DNA of 64,000 bases. Source: Mycoplasma sp. Ms02 (GTDB lineage: Bacteria > Bacillota_I > Bacilli_A > Mycoplasmatales > Metamycoplasmataceae). Positions 20,615 through 32,285 of this stretch are shown piece after piece. The stretch's first letter is position 1; every line of letters begins with the position of its first letter. Below the pieces are notes generated by a model. That model was not told the DNA's origin. It did not search any database and worked only from the letters and a program-made list of their open reading frames with translations. Where the stretch lies: the NCBI RefSeq assembly GCF_019720735.1, contig NZ_CP081302.1:806001-870000 (forward strand), written 5' to 3'. The position numbers were made by a program, and so were the translations under genes.

Positions 20615-20995
20615 ATGCAAAGTCTAACCAGAACATTAAAAATCTTAGGTTCGACAGTAAATTTAAGACTAATAGTTCATTTGTATCTTTGTTCAAAAAA
20701 TGAATGTAATGTTCAAAACATTGCTGACGCTCTATCCCTTAACCAATCAAGGGTATCTAAACATTTCATGACTCTAAGAGAAGCAGGCATTGTTGAAACA
20801 ATAAAAGACAAAAAAGAAGTTTTCTATAAACTAAGCGAAGACTTCAAAAATGAATATCAAGACCTACTTGATGTTATAGTCAAAAAGGAATGCTGTTTGA
20901 AAGAATATTACTGCACTTGCGTTCCGTGAGAAGAACTGAAAAAAACAACTCATGATTGTGATCACGAACATGATCATGAAATACAAAAACAATAA
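20615..20995 (+). CDS. ArsR/SmtB-family winged-helix regulator with Cys/His-rich tail
   Basis: 126 residues. The winged helix covers residues 1-90: LKILGSTVNLRLIVHLYLC, then IADALSLNQSRVSKHFMTLR as the recognition helix, and EAGIVETIKDKKEVFYKLSE as the wing. The tail holds a cysteine cluster (ECCLKEYYCTC) and ends HDCDHEHDHE, a dense metal ligand set, which suggests a metal sensor (zinc, nickel, cobalt or similar; inference). One TGA Trp lies between the clusters. It sits one base after the helicase gene with no metal transporter nearby, so its target is not obvious. A strong terminator follows. Confidence 0.85.
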
Positions 20996-21000
20996 CATTT

Positions 21001-21030
21001 AATTTCTACCAACATAGTTGGTGGAAATTT
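21001..21030 (+). terminator. Rho-independent terminator after the ArsR-type gene
   Basis: AATTTC...ACCAAC pairs with GTTGGT...GAAATT around a 3-base loop (one mismatch), followed by T-rich sequence. It closes the 16862-20995 operon and isolates the MIP-MIB locus. Confidence 0.8.
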
Positions 21031-21086
21031 ATTTTACTAACATTTTAAAAAAATTTTATTTATCTAACTTTTATTTTGTAAAATTT

Positions 21087-21116
21087 TTTACACGTTTATT
21101 TTTAATGTTTTATAAT
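21087..21116 (+). promoter_or_regulatory. Candidate promoter of the MIP-MIB/ATPase locus
   Basis: TTTACA (21087-21092) and TATAAT (21111-21116) are 18 bases apart, with a start expected near 21123. The poly(A) tract would then lie about 25 bases into the leader. A second possible promoter uses TTGCAA before the tract and GATATT after it, which would make the tract the spacer. Confidence 0.5.
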
Positions 21117-21146
21117 ATAAAAGACCTATTTCAAATATGGTTTTGC

Positions 21147-21164
21147 AAAAAAAAAAAAAAAAAA
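21147..21164 (+). repeat. Homopolymeric A18 tract upstream of MIP1
   Basis: Eighteen consecutive A residues between TTTTGC and GATATTTAGTGGCGAA. The same arrangement, TTTTGC-A15-GATGTTTAGCTGCCGA, precedes the giant surface-protein gene at 57425. Long poly(A) tracts in mycoplasma surface-gene promoters (for example M. hyorhinis vlp) change length by slippage and switch expression. A hairpin GGCG-AAAA-CGCC (21175-21186) follows, before the AGGAAAGG ribosome site. Confidence 0.75.
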
Positions 21165-21202
21165 GATATTTAGTGGCGAAAACGCCTATAGGAAAGGCTT
21201 TT

Positions 21203-23692
21203 ATGAAAAAGTTCAAGTTAAATTTATTAGCAGTTTCAATGGTATCTACTTTGACACCTTTAATGTTCTTGATGAGTTGTTCAAAACAAGAACAAAACAA
21301 AAATCAGGGTAATACCCAAAATACTGATCAAAATTCAAACGGCAACACAAGCGATACAAATGGATTTAAAAATAATCAAGGTTCTAACCAGAATAAATCA
21401 GATTCAGTGCAACCTTCAAATAACAACACAGGATCATCGAATAACACTTCAACAACAATCCAACCGTCTAACGATGGAGAGTCAACAAATAACGCCTCAA
21501 GACCAACCCAACCATCAAATAACGGAGGGTCATCAAACAATACATCAAGACCAACGAAACCGTCTAACAACGGAGGTTCAGCAAATAACGCCTCAAGACC
21601 AACTTCACCAGCCAATAATGGTGGTGTAGCTGACCCAGGAGTTGTTGAAGATGATTCGCCAGTTAATCCCCAAAGAGAAAGCCGTGGAAAGGCGAACAAT
21701 CCCACAGTTCCAAACATTTCAAGAGCAGCATATGATAAATTATCTGATAGTGAAAAATATAGATTAGATATTGATAGATATACAGAAGCCCTTGAAGATG
21801 CAACAGGAGCAGATATTCCGTTACCAGAAGACGATGATTATGACACAAAAGCTGATGCAATTAAACAACCAAGATTTAAGGAAGCTTACTTGAGAAACTT
21901 TTCTTATTATGATGGAACAGGTTTATTTCTTAACCCAATCAAAGACCCACTAAAAACACAGCACTGAACAGCAACGCTGTACAACGGTGGTAAATCAAGA
22001 TTTTTAGCAAATGATTTCTACAAACAAGTAGCAAATCAGACTTATTCAATTGAGTTCTTCAATAATAACGAAGCTAAAGCAGATACAAAAACTGTTTCAT
22101 CAATGGGTACAGCTTGAATTTTAGACTACAAACCTACAACTGATGGTTCATATCCAACAACATGATATTTTGCAACTAACCTTCACGTAGCTGAGAAGTT
22201 AGTAAAAACACAAGCAGACTCAAACACAAATTACACAAACATTATTAATCCAAGTGTAGAGGCAGCCACATACAACGATTACATAAATAAAAGAGATGAA
22301 GCAGAAAAGCTATATCTAGAAAAAGCAGAACCTTATAACGCTCAAATTGAAGAAAGAAAAAAACAATTAGACGCACTTGAAAACTTGGGTAGAAGTTTAA
22401 ATTCTGGTGAATTAAGAAAGAAAACAGAATTAGAAACTGAAATAAAAAGTATTAAAGCTCAAATGGAAAAAGCTCTACTCCCAGAAGCAATTGAGTTTGA
22501 TAAGTACTACAAACTAGCAAAAAGTTTTAATGAAGAAAATACTTCAGTTTTAAGAACTTTAGTATTACGTAGATTCAACGAAGAAACAGGAGTACGTCAA
22601 GGCCTAGAAATCACAAGTTTCTCACCTACAGTAGAAAACTATAAGTTTAACCCTAGCCAAGTAAAACTAATTTATGCAGCGAACGATTTCTTAAAAACAT
22701 CCCCAAGATCATACTTATCGTCAGAGCAAACTCAATACCATGATCTTGAAGAAATGGCTGATTTTGCAGTTATTGAAGTTAATTTTGCAGGCACAACATC
22801 TGTAGAAAAACAAACGGGTGAAGCGAATGGTAAATACGTAACAGAGCAAGCAGATGCGCAAACTATTGCAAGAATGGCAACTGGAAATTACGCTGATACA
22901 CCTGAAAAGCAAATTAGATTTTCTTCAAAAAGTATTTTCAACAAATACGATGAACTAGTAAACGAAAAAGTAAAAGTTAATTACAATGATCGAGACATTG
23001 ATGTTTCGAGAATGTTAGTTAACTTCGTTGCTGTAGGTTTTCCGAGAGCCAAAAACGACTATTCAATTACAGATAATGATGTGACATGAAAATACAAAGG
23101 TCAATCAGTAGTTGACACAACATCAAGTTTATGAACAAACAAACCAAGAGATTTTAGTTCGTTTACTTATGACAAAGGAAATGGTCTTACAAAGACATTA
23201 GCATTTAGAAACTTTACAGATAAACCAGGATTAACAGACATTTTAATCACACAACCACTTATCAACTCAACTAAAGAACAAGGATTTTCGATTAATAACG
23301 TAAAAGATAAAACTTCAAATTACCAAGGTTCAAGATATATTAACTACGGTCTAGGAATCAACCCTACTGCTTGATCACCATTTGAAGGTGCATCAGGATC
23401 TTCATTCCGTGATTATGAAAATACAGTTTACGGAATTAACTATGCTGTAGGTGACTCTGGTGGAGTTACAGGTACATCATTCGTTCAAGCATTCAGAAGT
23501 GAAGGTATTGATTACAATGGATTCTACGGAAAATATAATCTTGAACAATACGATTTAATCTATGGTGGAGGAAAAAACCAAAGAACTTCATTCCGTGAAG
23601 CAATTCTTGCTGCTTATGGATCTTCTTACAAAACGAACTTATTTAAAGAAGGTGCAGGCGTAATACCACAAGAATTTAGATTCAATAAATAA
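21203..23692 (+). CDS. mip: MIP1: mycoplasma immunoglobulin protease (DUF31-type serine protease lipoprotein)
   Basis: Family role: cleaves the heavy chain of IgG held by the partner MIB protein at the cell surface. 829 residues. Signal peptide with lipobox LMSC (Cys about 26), then an Asn/Ser/Pro-rich repeat linker (residues about 72-145). The protease domain follows, with landmarks YRLDIDRYTEALEDATG, AYLRNFSYYDG and SSMGTAWILDYKP. Candidate catalytic triad: His328 (ATNLHVAEK), Asp520 (EEMADFAVIEV) and Ser731 (GASGSSFRD). A coiled-coil insertion is at about 360-420. The start at 21203 fits the signal peptide and the AGGAAAGG site; an upstream in-frame ATG (21137) would read through the poly(A). 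MIB1 follows after 8 bases. TGA tryptophans are frequent. Confidence 0.88.
21420..21620 (+). repeat. Tandem 16-residue repeats in the MIP1 linker
   Basis: About four copies of a 48-base unit encoding variants of QPSNNGGSSNNTSRPT. The copies differ mainly at a few codons. Such repeats can expand and contract, changing linker length between the lipid anchor and the protease domain. MIP2 has no comparable array. Confidence 0.7.
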
Positions 23693-23700
23693 GGAGAGAT

Positions 23701-26700
23701 ATGATAAAGATCAAAAAGCATAATCTTTTGATTATTGCCTCAACTTCGCTTATCGTTGCTGCTTCAGTTGCTGGTATATCTGCTGCAGTTTACATCGCAA
23801 ACGCAAACAACCAAGCAAGAAGCAAAGATTTAATTTTTGAACGTGAAATTCGTTCAAAAATAGCTACTGATGTTAATATCGAAATTCAAAACAAAAGTAA
23901 CAAAGACAATAATTTACCAAAAAACGAAAAAGAGGTTGAGATTACAATCGTTTTCGTAAACAGAAGAGCTTCTGATGCAGAAATTAAAAGAGTAGTCAAA
24001 AAGTTCAACGAAAAAGATCTTCAGGGTGTAAATATTGTTGATTTAATGCCAGACCCTTTAAAATGAAGTCTAGCAAATGGTGACATTAACTTAGAAGCCT
24101 ACGACTTGAAAAAGGATCATCCTAACATAATTCCATTGGTTCCTGCTAGCCTAAAAACCAAATTAGTCTATGTTGAAGGTACAAAAGTTGTTTTTCAAAT
24201 TTTAAAAGAAACTGGAGCAAATGATAGAATCAATCCTGCTGATCACTTACCTGCAAATTACAGATTTGTAGATGACACACCAGACCCCGTTGTTATTGGT
24301 CAGGAAAATGTATATAAAGTTGAAAAAATTATCAATAAGATTAAAACCAACATTATTTATAGCTTCGAAGGTTCACCAGTTAAAACAATAAGTGTCGAAA
24401 CAATCGAAGGTCAACCAATTGACTATAAAACAGAAATTCCTGCTGGGTATAAACTAAAAGAAGGTTTTGAAAAACAGCCTGAACCAGGAAAAGATTTTAC
24501 TGTTTTGCTTGACAAACTTGTTAATAAAGTTACAACTACAGTCGTTTTTGAAAACTTTGGTAGTTTTATAGGTAGTTCACTATTTTCAGATGTTGAAGAA
24601 GGAGTTGACCTAGATGTAACAAATAGAGTCCCAAGTGGGTACAAATTATCTGATACACAAAGTTCAACAATAAAAGCGATTAATGGTCAAGTAACCGTTA
24701 GAGTTGTTCAAATACCAAAAGAAATTGAACCTCCAAGAGAAGAAGAAAAACCGTTACAACCGATTGAAGAAGTGGATGATCAACCAATATTTGTTGATCC
24801 ATTTCCAGAGCCTGAACCTCAACCAGATCCTGCCCCTCCTGCTCCAGAACCAGATCCAGCACCTGAACCCGAACCTGTCCCAGAACCAGATCCAGCTCCA
24901 CCAGCACCTGAACCTGAACCAGTGCCACCTAAACCGGCTCCAGCACCAGCTCCTGAGCCAGCCCCAGCACCACCAACGCCTGAACCAGCCCCAGTTAAAC
25001 CTGTGCTTGATCAAGCTGCAATTAGTGCTGCAAGAAGCAAGCAAGGAACATATAGAGAAAGTGCTTTAAAAGATCTTGATTTTAGAAAATTAAAACCAGA
25101 TCCTAAACCTTCTAGTTTAACTACACAGCAAGCCAATGAAATTGATGCAATTACAAATGAATTATCTGATATTGCTAGAATCAACACCAGAGGGCACAAA
25201 TTCACTCAAAGTGAAAGAGACAAAATTATTAACGCCATTACAAGGTTGCACAACATCAACCCAGACCCAAATATGAAACCTAATCTAACTCCTGAAGAGT
25301 TAAGAGCTGCTCTAGATCGTTATGTAACCTACATCGAAAACGATGGTAAATCCACTCCCGAAAAACTTAAATCTATGGGTGTTATTAGAGAAGATTGGGC
25401 AGGAAACCCTGTTGTACCAGCAGATGCTTTTAATTTATGAATCGATCAACTAAAAGCGACAAAATATTCGAACCGTGCCGAAGGTTTAATCCCTATTCTT
25501 GACTTTACAGGTTATGGAACGGGTGGTGGTTATGCTCATGCCGACATTTCTAAAAACGTTGTTAGAAATAAAATGATTGCTGATAACAAGAAAAAAACAT
25601 TTAGTAATGCTACTGAATGACACAGAAATCCTGGTCAAATTGCCAACGGAAACTATCCAGGATGATCAAAAACCGATGTTATTAAAGAATATGAAAGTTT
25701 TGGTGCTTCATGAAGAAACGGAATTGTTGTCGAAAGATATACACCAAACCACGATAATCAAGCAGTTTCGAATAAAAATCAACAAATTACCGTTGTTACT
25801 TTATATGCAAACTATCCAGAAGGTTATAATAACTTTTTAAACTTTATTGATCAAGCCAAAAAAGCAGGTAAACCTGTAGATGCTATTACAATTAAGAATA
25901 TCGGTCTCAAAAATGAAAACCAAGAGTTTCATTCAATTCTTTCAAAATTACCTCAAGACCTTCTAAAAGTTTCACTTTTCTTCGAAGGATACAACACAAG
26001 TTCATTGATTGGACTTAAAGATTTAAGAATTAAAGAGATGGAAATTTTTACAAGCAAAAGGGATAACGTTACAAGCCCAAGATGATCAATCGATCCTAAC
26101 GCACTTCGTAATGTTGAATACATAAGTTTCGACTATACAAACTTAAGTACAGTAGCAAATGATGGTGCAAGAGCTTCTTCATCAATTGTTTTCCAAACAC
26201 TGAAATTCTCACCAGGTTCAACATTAACTGACATTAATAACGGTCTAAAGTTAGCATTTGTTGACAAATCAGACCAACGTGTTTTCCAAGGTTACTGAGG
26301 AGATGGTGGATGACCTGATCGTTTAGACTTTAGTGAAACTAAGCAAATTAGAAACTTAAAAGGTATGAATCTTTACGATAGGGTGTTCAAATACTTAAAA
26401 CTATACAACAATAGTGAAACATTCACTGTTACACTGAACGACTTAACAGAACAACAATGAAAAGCATTGCTTTTAAAAGGACCATCAAAAGCTGAGCTTG
26501 ATTTTACAAATAATACAAATACACTGTACCTAAAAGGTTCAGTTCAAGACCTTAAGAGTCAGTGAGGAATTGATCTTTACGGGCTGTTTCAAGCAGGTAA
26601 AAATATTTTCAGAACAGTTTATGTAGATGACATTAATGTTCTTAACTTAATTAAAAGCAGTCAAGCTGCAGGAGAATTACAAAACGCACAATTCTTAGTA

Positions 26701-26760
26701 AAACCTGATGGATTCGATCCTGAACAATCTACAGGAGGAGGAGGATTTAGTGGTGACTAA
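23701..26760 (+). CDS. mib: MIB1: mycoplasma immunoglobulin-binding (Ig-blocking) protein
   Basis: Family role: binds the Fv region of host antibody and presents it to MIP. 1019 residues. An uncleaved or signal-type hydrophobic segment covers residues about 8-34 (LLIIASTSLIVAASVAGISA). Next come beta-rich modules with TTVVFENFGS-type strands, a long Pro/Glu/Asp/Ala-rich spacer (residues about 350-440), and the conserved MIB C-terminal half: [60 protein letters not shown], ending PDGFDPEQSTGGGGFSGD. The proline region resembles a spacer reaching out from the membrane. It follows MIP1 by 8 bases and overlaps the first X0 ATPase gene at its stop codon. Its intact C terminus is the reference for judging MIB2. 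Confidence 0.88.
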
Positions 26761-28189
26761 ATCAACATTTAAAAATTTAGATCCCAAAAGGGTTTTAAAA
26801 TCTTTAACGTTAGTTTTAACGTTAATAGCCACAATATTTTATTTGTTCTACTCTAATAAGTTTATTTCATCTGAGTCTTCTAAGTTTTTTGATTACAAAT
26901 ACTTATTTGTAAACAATTCCTTAGGAGCTAAAGGTGCAAACTTAGTAGTTTTAACAAATTTAGCAATCATATTTTGCATAGGTTTAGGCAGTTTATGAAA
27001 GAATTACATAAACCTAACTAATAACTATGGAAGAAAAATTGAGTTCTTGCCTTGGTGAGTTCTGTCAGTTGTTTTTGCTTTTGCACTGCCTTTTGTTCTT
27101 TTTGGTTGGCAACCAACATCGCTAGAATTACTTCCATATAAGTTTTTACTTATTCTTGTTCCTGTAATTATTAATTGAACTTATCAAATCTATACAGGTT
27201 CAGTAAAATTAAAAGCTTCACCTATTGCAAAAAAAGAATTTATTTTAACAATGATTTCAAACACATATAAATTCTTTTTAGTTTTAATTGGTTTCGTTTT
27301 ATTCAAATCATTTATTGCTGATCAAAATATCAATACTTTATTTTTTGAAAATAAATTTGTCGAAACTTGAGAAGACCTGCTGTTTGCAAGAGGATTATTA
27401 TCATACATTCTAATCTTTGGATTAGTTCTATCAGTAGTAGTTTCACTTGCAATCTTATATCTTCCTTTAATATTGGGAGCATATAGAAGAGCAAGAATTA
27501 GATCAGGTTTTAAAGCAGCTATTTACTTCTTTGCAGCCTTATTTATAGGTGTTTTAGTATGATATGTTGCTAAATTGCCAAGCGTAAAATTCCAAGAAGG
27601 TATTTTCTTAGAAAGAAAAATTAATCACATTACATACCCGATCATTTCTGTAATTTGATTAGCATTAATTATTACTTATATTGCAGTAACTAACTCACTT
27701 TCTAAAGCCAAAAATAATCATCTTTACATTTTCATGTCTTCATTAGTGCTAGTCACAGTAGGTATGCTTGTATTATTGATTACAAGATTATTTAACACAG
27801 ATATCATGACCTCAATCGTTCTTGTTCCTGTGTTTTCGATATCATTCTTTGCTTTATGAGTCAATTACTCACGTAAAAAGCACTCTCTATCAACATTTGA
27901 ACTTTTAAGCTTTACACTAATAAATCTTTCATCGCTAACTAGTTTAGTACTTGTAATGCTAGACGCAATTTTAAAAACATATGGAAACGACTCAATGCTA
28001 TTGATTCCTAATCCTTATTCAGTATTAGATTTATCAATTTTATTATTTATGTTTGTAATTGCATCATTAGTTATCGCACTATTAGTTCCATACGTTTATT
28101 CAATCATCACTGCTCTTAAATTCATCAATAAAAAAGAAAGAACAAGCAAAAAAACAAAGAAAGCGGGCCTAAAAAATGAAGTTAAATAA
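26753..28189 (+). CDS. F1-like X0 ATPase cluster: 12-TM membrane protein
   Basis: 478 residues, beginning with a GTG codon (26753; 26750 is an alternative) that overlaps the MIB1 stop and is served by the AGGAGGAGGAGG ribosome site inside MIB1. Twelve hydrophobic helices can be counted, for example VLKSLTLVLTLIATIFYLF, WWVLSVVFAFALPFVLFGW, and LSILLFMFVIASLVIALLVP, followed by a short Lys-rich tail. Published seven-gene F1-like clusters of mycoplasmas include one 12-TM protein with no known homologues, proposed as part of the membrane X0 sector. Size, topology and position match. It shows no likeness to F-type a or c subunits, and no obvious proton path is visible. Confidence 0.82.
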
Positions 28190-28697
28190 AAAGAATAAAG
28201 AAGTTGCAGCTCAACAAAGCGAGCTTCAAAAGAAACTTTATGAAGTTTACAACAGAACTTTAACATCTCCTGATTTTGTTAGCTCACAAATGTTTAATAA
28301 CCAAATTGAACTAGTTTTAAGTTCAAAAGAAAATAAAAAAGCATTCTCGGAACTAATGCAAAAACTTTTAGAGAATACAAATGCTAAAAATGAGATTGTA
28401 CTTGAAGACTTTATTATTTCATTTACAAGAGTAGCTCGTTTTAGTTTTGAAGACCTTGTACCAGTTACAACAAAGTCTTTATTGACCAACGTTCCAGCAT
28501 TTTATGCTAAGTCACTAGAAAATGACTCTGAAGCAACAAAATACGTAAAATCAGTATTTTGAAACCTATTACATGAATTAACAGTAAAACAAGATCTTAA
28601 AGTAGAAGCTATCCCAGGTTTAATCATTTACTTTGATAAAAACGACAACTTATACAAACTAATCTTTTCAGAAACATTCGTTAAACAATGAACTTAA
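28176..28697 (+). CDS. F1-like X0 ATPase cluster: soluble protein of unknown function, possibly delta-like
   Basis: 173 residues with one TGA Trp near each end of the last third. Overlaps the 12-TM gene by 14 bases and the gamma-like gene by 10. Mostly helical N-terminal two thirds (QQSELQKKLYEVYNRTLTSP onward), then a short beta-rich C terminus: VKQDLKVEAIPGLIIYFD. This layout, an N-terminal helical bundle and a small C-terminal sheet with a conserved Gly-hydrophobic strand, recalls F1 delta (OSCP), but the sequence match is too weak to claim. The published clusters include one soluble protein without known relatives, and this fits that slot. Confidence 0.75.
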
Positions 28698-29605
28698 AAA
28701 GCATTAAAACTAAACTTTCAAGTTACCAAAACATCCTTAAAATAGTTGAATCACAGAAAAATGTGACTTTGATTAATATCTTAAAAATGTCAAAGAAAAA
28801 CATTTTTTATCTTTCAAGATGTTTAGAAACTAAAAGTTTAATCGAAGCAATTGTTAAACAATATGACGTTTCTCATTATTTACTGAATTCAAATAAATCA
28901 CTTAACTTAAAATCCTTTTTTAAGTCAAAACAAGAAAACAACAACAAAATTTTATGAGTCTATGTTACAGAAGATGAAAAGTATGCGACTAACTCGTATT
29001 TAAAACAAGAACAAAATATTTTAAGACTTGCCGATAAGGATCGTGATACATTCGTTCTAATCGGAAAAAGAGCTAATAACTTTGGAGATAAAAATGGCTT
29101 TTCTCCTGTTTTCTCTTATCATGAAAATGATGTTCCTTATTTAGCTCAAGTTTTACCTTCGCTAATCGAAAATCATATTTTAGATAATGGTTACCATGAT
29201 GTGCGTTTTGTTCTTAATGCAGCTAAAATAAAATCAAATCATATCGACGTGCTGCCAATTCACAAGCTGAATTTACGTTTCGATGTTGAAAATAGATTTA
29301 CAGAAAAAAACTTTAATCTTAAAAAACTAAGAATCTACCCTGATGTTAATAAGTTTATTGATGCTGAATTTAACTCATACATTTCATATGCAACACTTGC
29401 ATTATTAAGCGAATCTTGAATTATTAACGAAAAATACAAATTAGTAGCACAAAATCAAACGATCAATGATTTAGAAGAAAAAATTAGAAGACACAGATTG
29501 ATGATTATTCGTGAAAAACGTGAACTTGAAGTTGAAGAAACTTCAATCCTATCAAAGAAAAAAGATTTATTACATACAAGAGGTTTAACAAAAAATGGAA
29601 ATTAG
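28688..29605 (+). CDS. F1-like X0 ATPase cluster: gamma-like subunit
   Basis: 305 residues. N-terminal helix MNLKSIKTKLSSYQNILKIV resembles the gamma subunit's long N-terminal helix. A Rossmann-like middle follows, with WVYVTEDEKY, DRDTFVLIGKRANNFGDKNG and HDVRFVLNAAK, matching gamma's conserved globular part. A C-terminal helix starts SYATLALLSESWIINEKYK, where true gamma has its second coiled-coil helix, and a charged extension of about 40 residues (KIRRHRLMIIREKRELEVEE) follows that ordinary gamma lacks. It would form the central stalk turning inside the alpha/beta hexamer. Overlaps both neighbours. Assignment rests on visible pattern plus published descriptions of this cluster. Confidence 0.75.
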
Positions 29606-30041
29606 ATTGATATCTCAAGAAAACGAAACAACAAAATTCTTTGCTAAATCGCTTGAATTAAACATCAACTTCTTTGATCAATGAGTCAAACTTAAAAAAG
29701 ACTCAATCGCCAGCTATAAAACATGTTTTTTCAGAATTAACACCGAAGAAAATGAAACTCTTTATTTTTATCTAAACAACGTTTTTATTACATACCGTGA
29801 AGAATATGCAGAAGTATTATTCAATGATAATCTTGTTATCTATGAACAAGTTAAAAAAGTTGAGGAAACATTAAAAGAGAAAAAGAAAGCTATTCGTCAG
29901 TTCAACAAAGATTTATTTCTTTACAACTCTTTAAAAGAAACTGAATATAAACATTTCAACGAGCATGAAATGCTAAAAAAACAATTTGAAGCAGCCAAAA
30001 ATAAAGTGGTTTTAGACTTCAACCTTGTGGAAAGGAAATAA
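29595..30041 (+). CDS. F1-like X0 ATPase cluster: epsilon-like subunit
   Basis: 148 residues, starting inside the gamma-like gene (11-base overlap). The N-terminal half looks like a beta sandwich (MEIRLISQENETTKFFAKSL, then LYFYLNNVFITYREEYAEVL), the second half like a helical hairpin (VKKVEETLKEKKKAIRQFNK). That order, beta sandwich then two helices, is the epsilon layout, and a subunit with epsilon-like predicted structure is known from these clusters. The sequence itself is strongly diverged. Ends 2 bases before the next gene. Likely sits on the central stalk with the gamma-like subunit. Confidence 0.68.
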
Positions 30042-30043
30042 CG

Positions 30044-32284
30044 ATGAAAATTAAAAAACATTTATCAAAGTTACTGCTTTTAAGTGCAACCCTTAGTCCA
30101 CTCGCGATTATCACAGTTTCGGCCACAACTACAACAGTCAACACAAACCTAACAGAAGGGGCTGAAACTCCAAGTTCTCCTGAAGTACCAAGTACGCCTG
30201 AAGTACCAGATGTACCAAGACAAGTTGATCCTGAATTTGATTCTTTTGCAGAAAAACAAAACGAAATGTTTAAAGAAGCGATTGGTGACTTTATTGATAA
30301 ATCAATCGCAACTCTTAACAGAAGGGCTTCAGAATTATTAGACGAAAAATTATCGGAAGAAAGTGAAACAGGATTAGACATTGATGTAGATCCAAATTCA
30401 CCTGATGCGCCAGATCGTCCAGAATCAGATGAAGAAAAACCAGAATTTGATGTTCACAAAAACTTATCAAAAGCTCTTTACTACAAAAAAGTAATGAGCT
30501 TCTTGAAGTCTAATAAAGAAGAGATTATTAAAAACCCAAATCAATTCGGTCTTGAAGTAATTTTCCCGAAAATTATTGGTCGTGAACAAGAGTACAACTT
30601 TGGAACTATAACAATTGGAAAAAATGAGTTTTCAAACATAATTATTGGAAAAACAGATGAAACTGATTATGCTGCTCAAGTTGCAAAAAGAAGTGGAACA
30701 ATCGAAAAACAAGAAGAACCTACTCAAAATTTCATCAATCAAGAAGAGTTATTAAAGCAAACTTCATCTTATTTTAAAGATGCTTTATCAAGATATAGAG
30801 ATATTCTTGTTAATGTAGATGATATGCCAGTTGTTAACGACAATACAAGTTGAGTTCTGCCTGAAGATGCAATCTCACCTGACCTTAGTGTCCCAGCAGG
30901 TTATTCAACGTGAGATGAGTATGTAAAAGAAAAAATTAGTGATCGTTGATTACAATATGACATTCAAAAAAACCAAGAGTACAACGAACAAGAACCAGAA
31001 CCAACTCCAACCCCACCTGAACCACCAATCGTTCTTCCATCAGAAGATCCGATTGATGATCCGTTTGAAGATTTAACAGAAGCAATCAAATCAAAACCAG
31101 AAAACATTCCAAGGCTTAATGCTAAACTAAGTTATCGAGACTACAACGTAGAAACTACGCGTATTTTAGGTAAATACAGCGAAAACACAGAACGTTTTTG
31201 ATTTAAAAACCCAATCAACACTCGTTACAAATATAACGTAACAGAAGTTAGAAATCAAAATGGAAAACTTGTTGTGGATGCAATTATTAAAGATACTGTC
31301 AAACCTGATTCACAAGGTAGTTATATTACTGATTTGACTAAACGTCAAAAATATACAAAGAACCATGCAGCAGCAGAGCAATTAGCTTCTAGAAAAATTG
31401 AACTAACATACTTAAAATTCTATAAAGCACTGGGATTAGATGAAAAAATCCAAGTAACAAAACTAGGTAGCCAAGAGCTAGCTCAAACAGTATTTAATAT
31501 GGTTTTCCAAACTCTAAGAATTACAGAAAGCAAAGATTTTGATTCACTACTTAATGGATTAATTGAGCAATATTACCAAAGTATTCAATCAATGGACGCA
31601 CCAAGCTTTGAAAAATTATATGAAGCCAACGAAAGTTCAGAATTCTTAAGAAAGGTCGAAATTCTTTTCTTAAGTGCAATTAGATTATCAACAATAAACA
31701 ACATCGGATACTGAAGCAACTTAGCAGAAACATTTGGAAATGTTTTTGACAAGTTCGTAGAAAGAGCCAAAAGTATCTCTAAAACAGTCGAATTTAACTT
31801 CAAACAAGCAAACTTCGACATCGAAAAATACGAACAAGGATTGAAAGTCTTAAAACTGGATATTGACAAACTAAAAGGTGAAGCAATCTTTAGTTCATTA
31901 GACGCTACTTCAGAGTACTCAAGACTTTTAGTTTTAATTGAAAAAATTCAAAAGCAATTTTTAAACTTAGCTTACTTAACTGAAGATAAACAAGTAGACT
32001 TCAAGACAGAAAACGAAGTAAGAGCACGTTTTGAAAAAGGTTACAAAGAATTGAGTTTATCTCAATATGAACAACCAAACACAAATAAAAAACTTATTGC
32101 TAAAGTAGCTTTATTCTTTGGATTAATTTCAGGGTTATTACTAGCTGCAACAGCACTATTTATTCGCCTATCTAAAAAGAAAATAATTAAAGACAAGAAA
32201 AAACCAATTGCAATTGCTTCAATAATGGGTGTAACCTTAATTGCAACAATAGTTATGGTTGTTCTAGGTCTAGGAGGATTATAA
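30044..32284 (+). CDS. F1-like X0 ATPase cluster: large surface-exposed 3-TM protein
   Basis: 746 residues. One hydrophobic signal or anchor at residues 9-28 ([20 protein letters not shown], no lipobox Cys), a Pro/Glu-rich stretch ([16 protein letters not shown]), a large extracellular domain with a second proline-rich linker ([20 protein letters not shown]), and two closely spaced helices near the C terminus: [19 protein letters not shown] and [19 protein letters not shown]. Published clusters contain exactly one protein with three predicted helices, placed in the X0 sector. The proline linkers resemble those of MIB, fitting a role outside the cell next to MIB-MIP. TGA Trp codons throughout. 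Function unproven. Confidence 0.78.
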
Positions 32285-32285
32285 A

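Noticed and set aside
21137..21202. In-frame ATG that would extend MIP1 N-terminally through the poly(A) tract as a lysine run.
   Set aside because: It would bury the signal peptide behind a basic extension, the ribosome site AGGAAAGG serves the ATG at 21203, and the matching module at 57425 has no such ATG.
24754..25044. Minus-strand tryptophan-rich frame opposite the MIB1 proline region.
   Set aside because: It is a by-product of the CCA/GGT-rich proline codons on the plus strand, with no start context or homologue.
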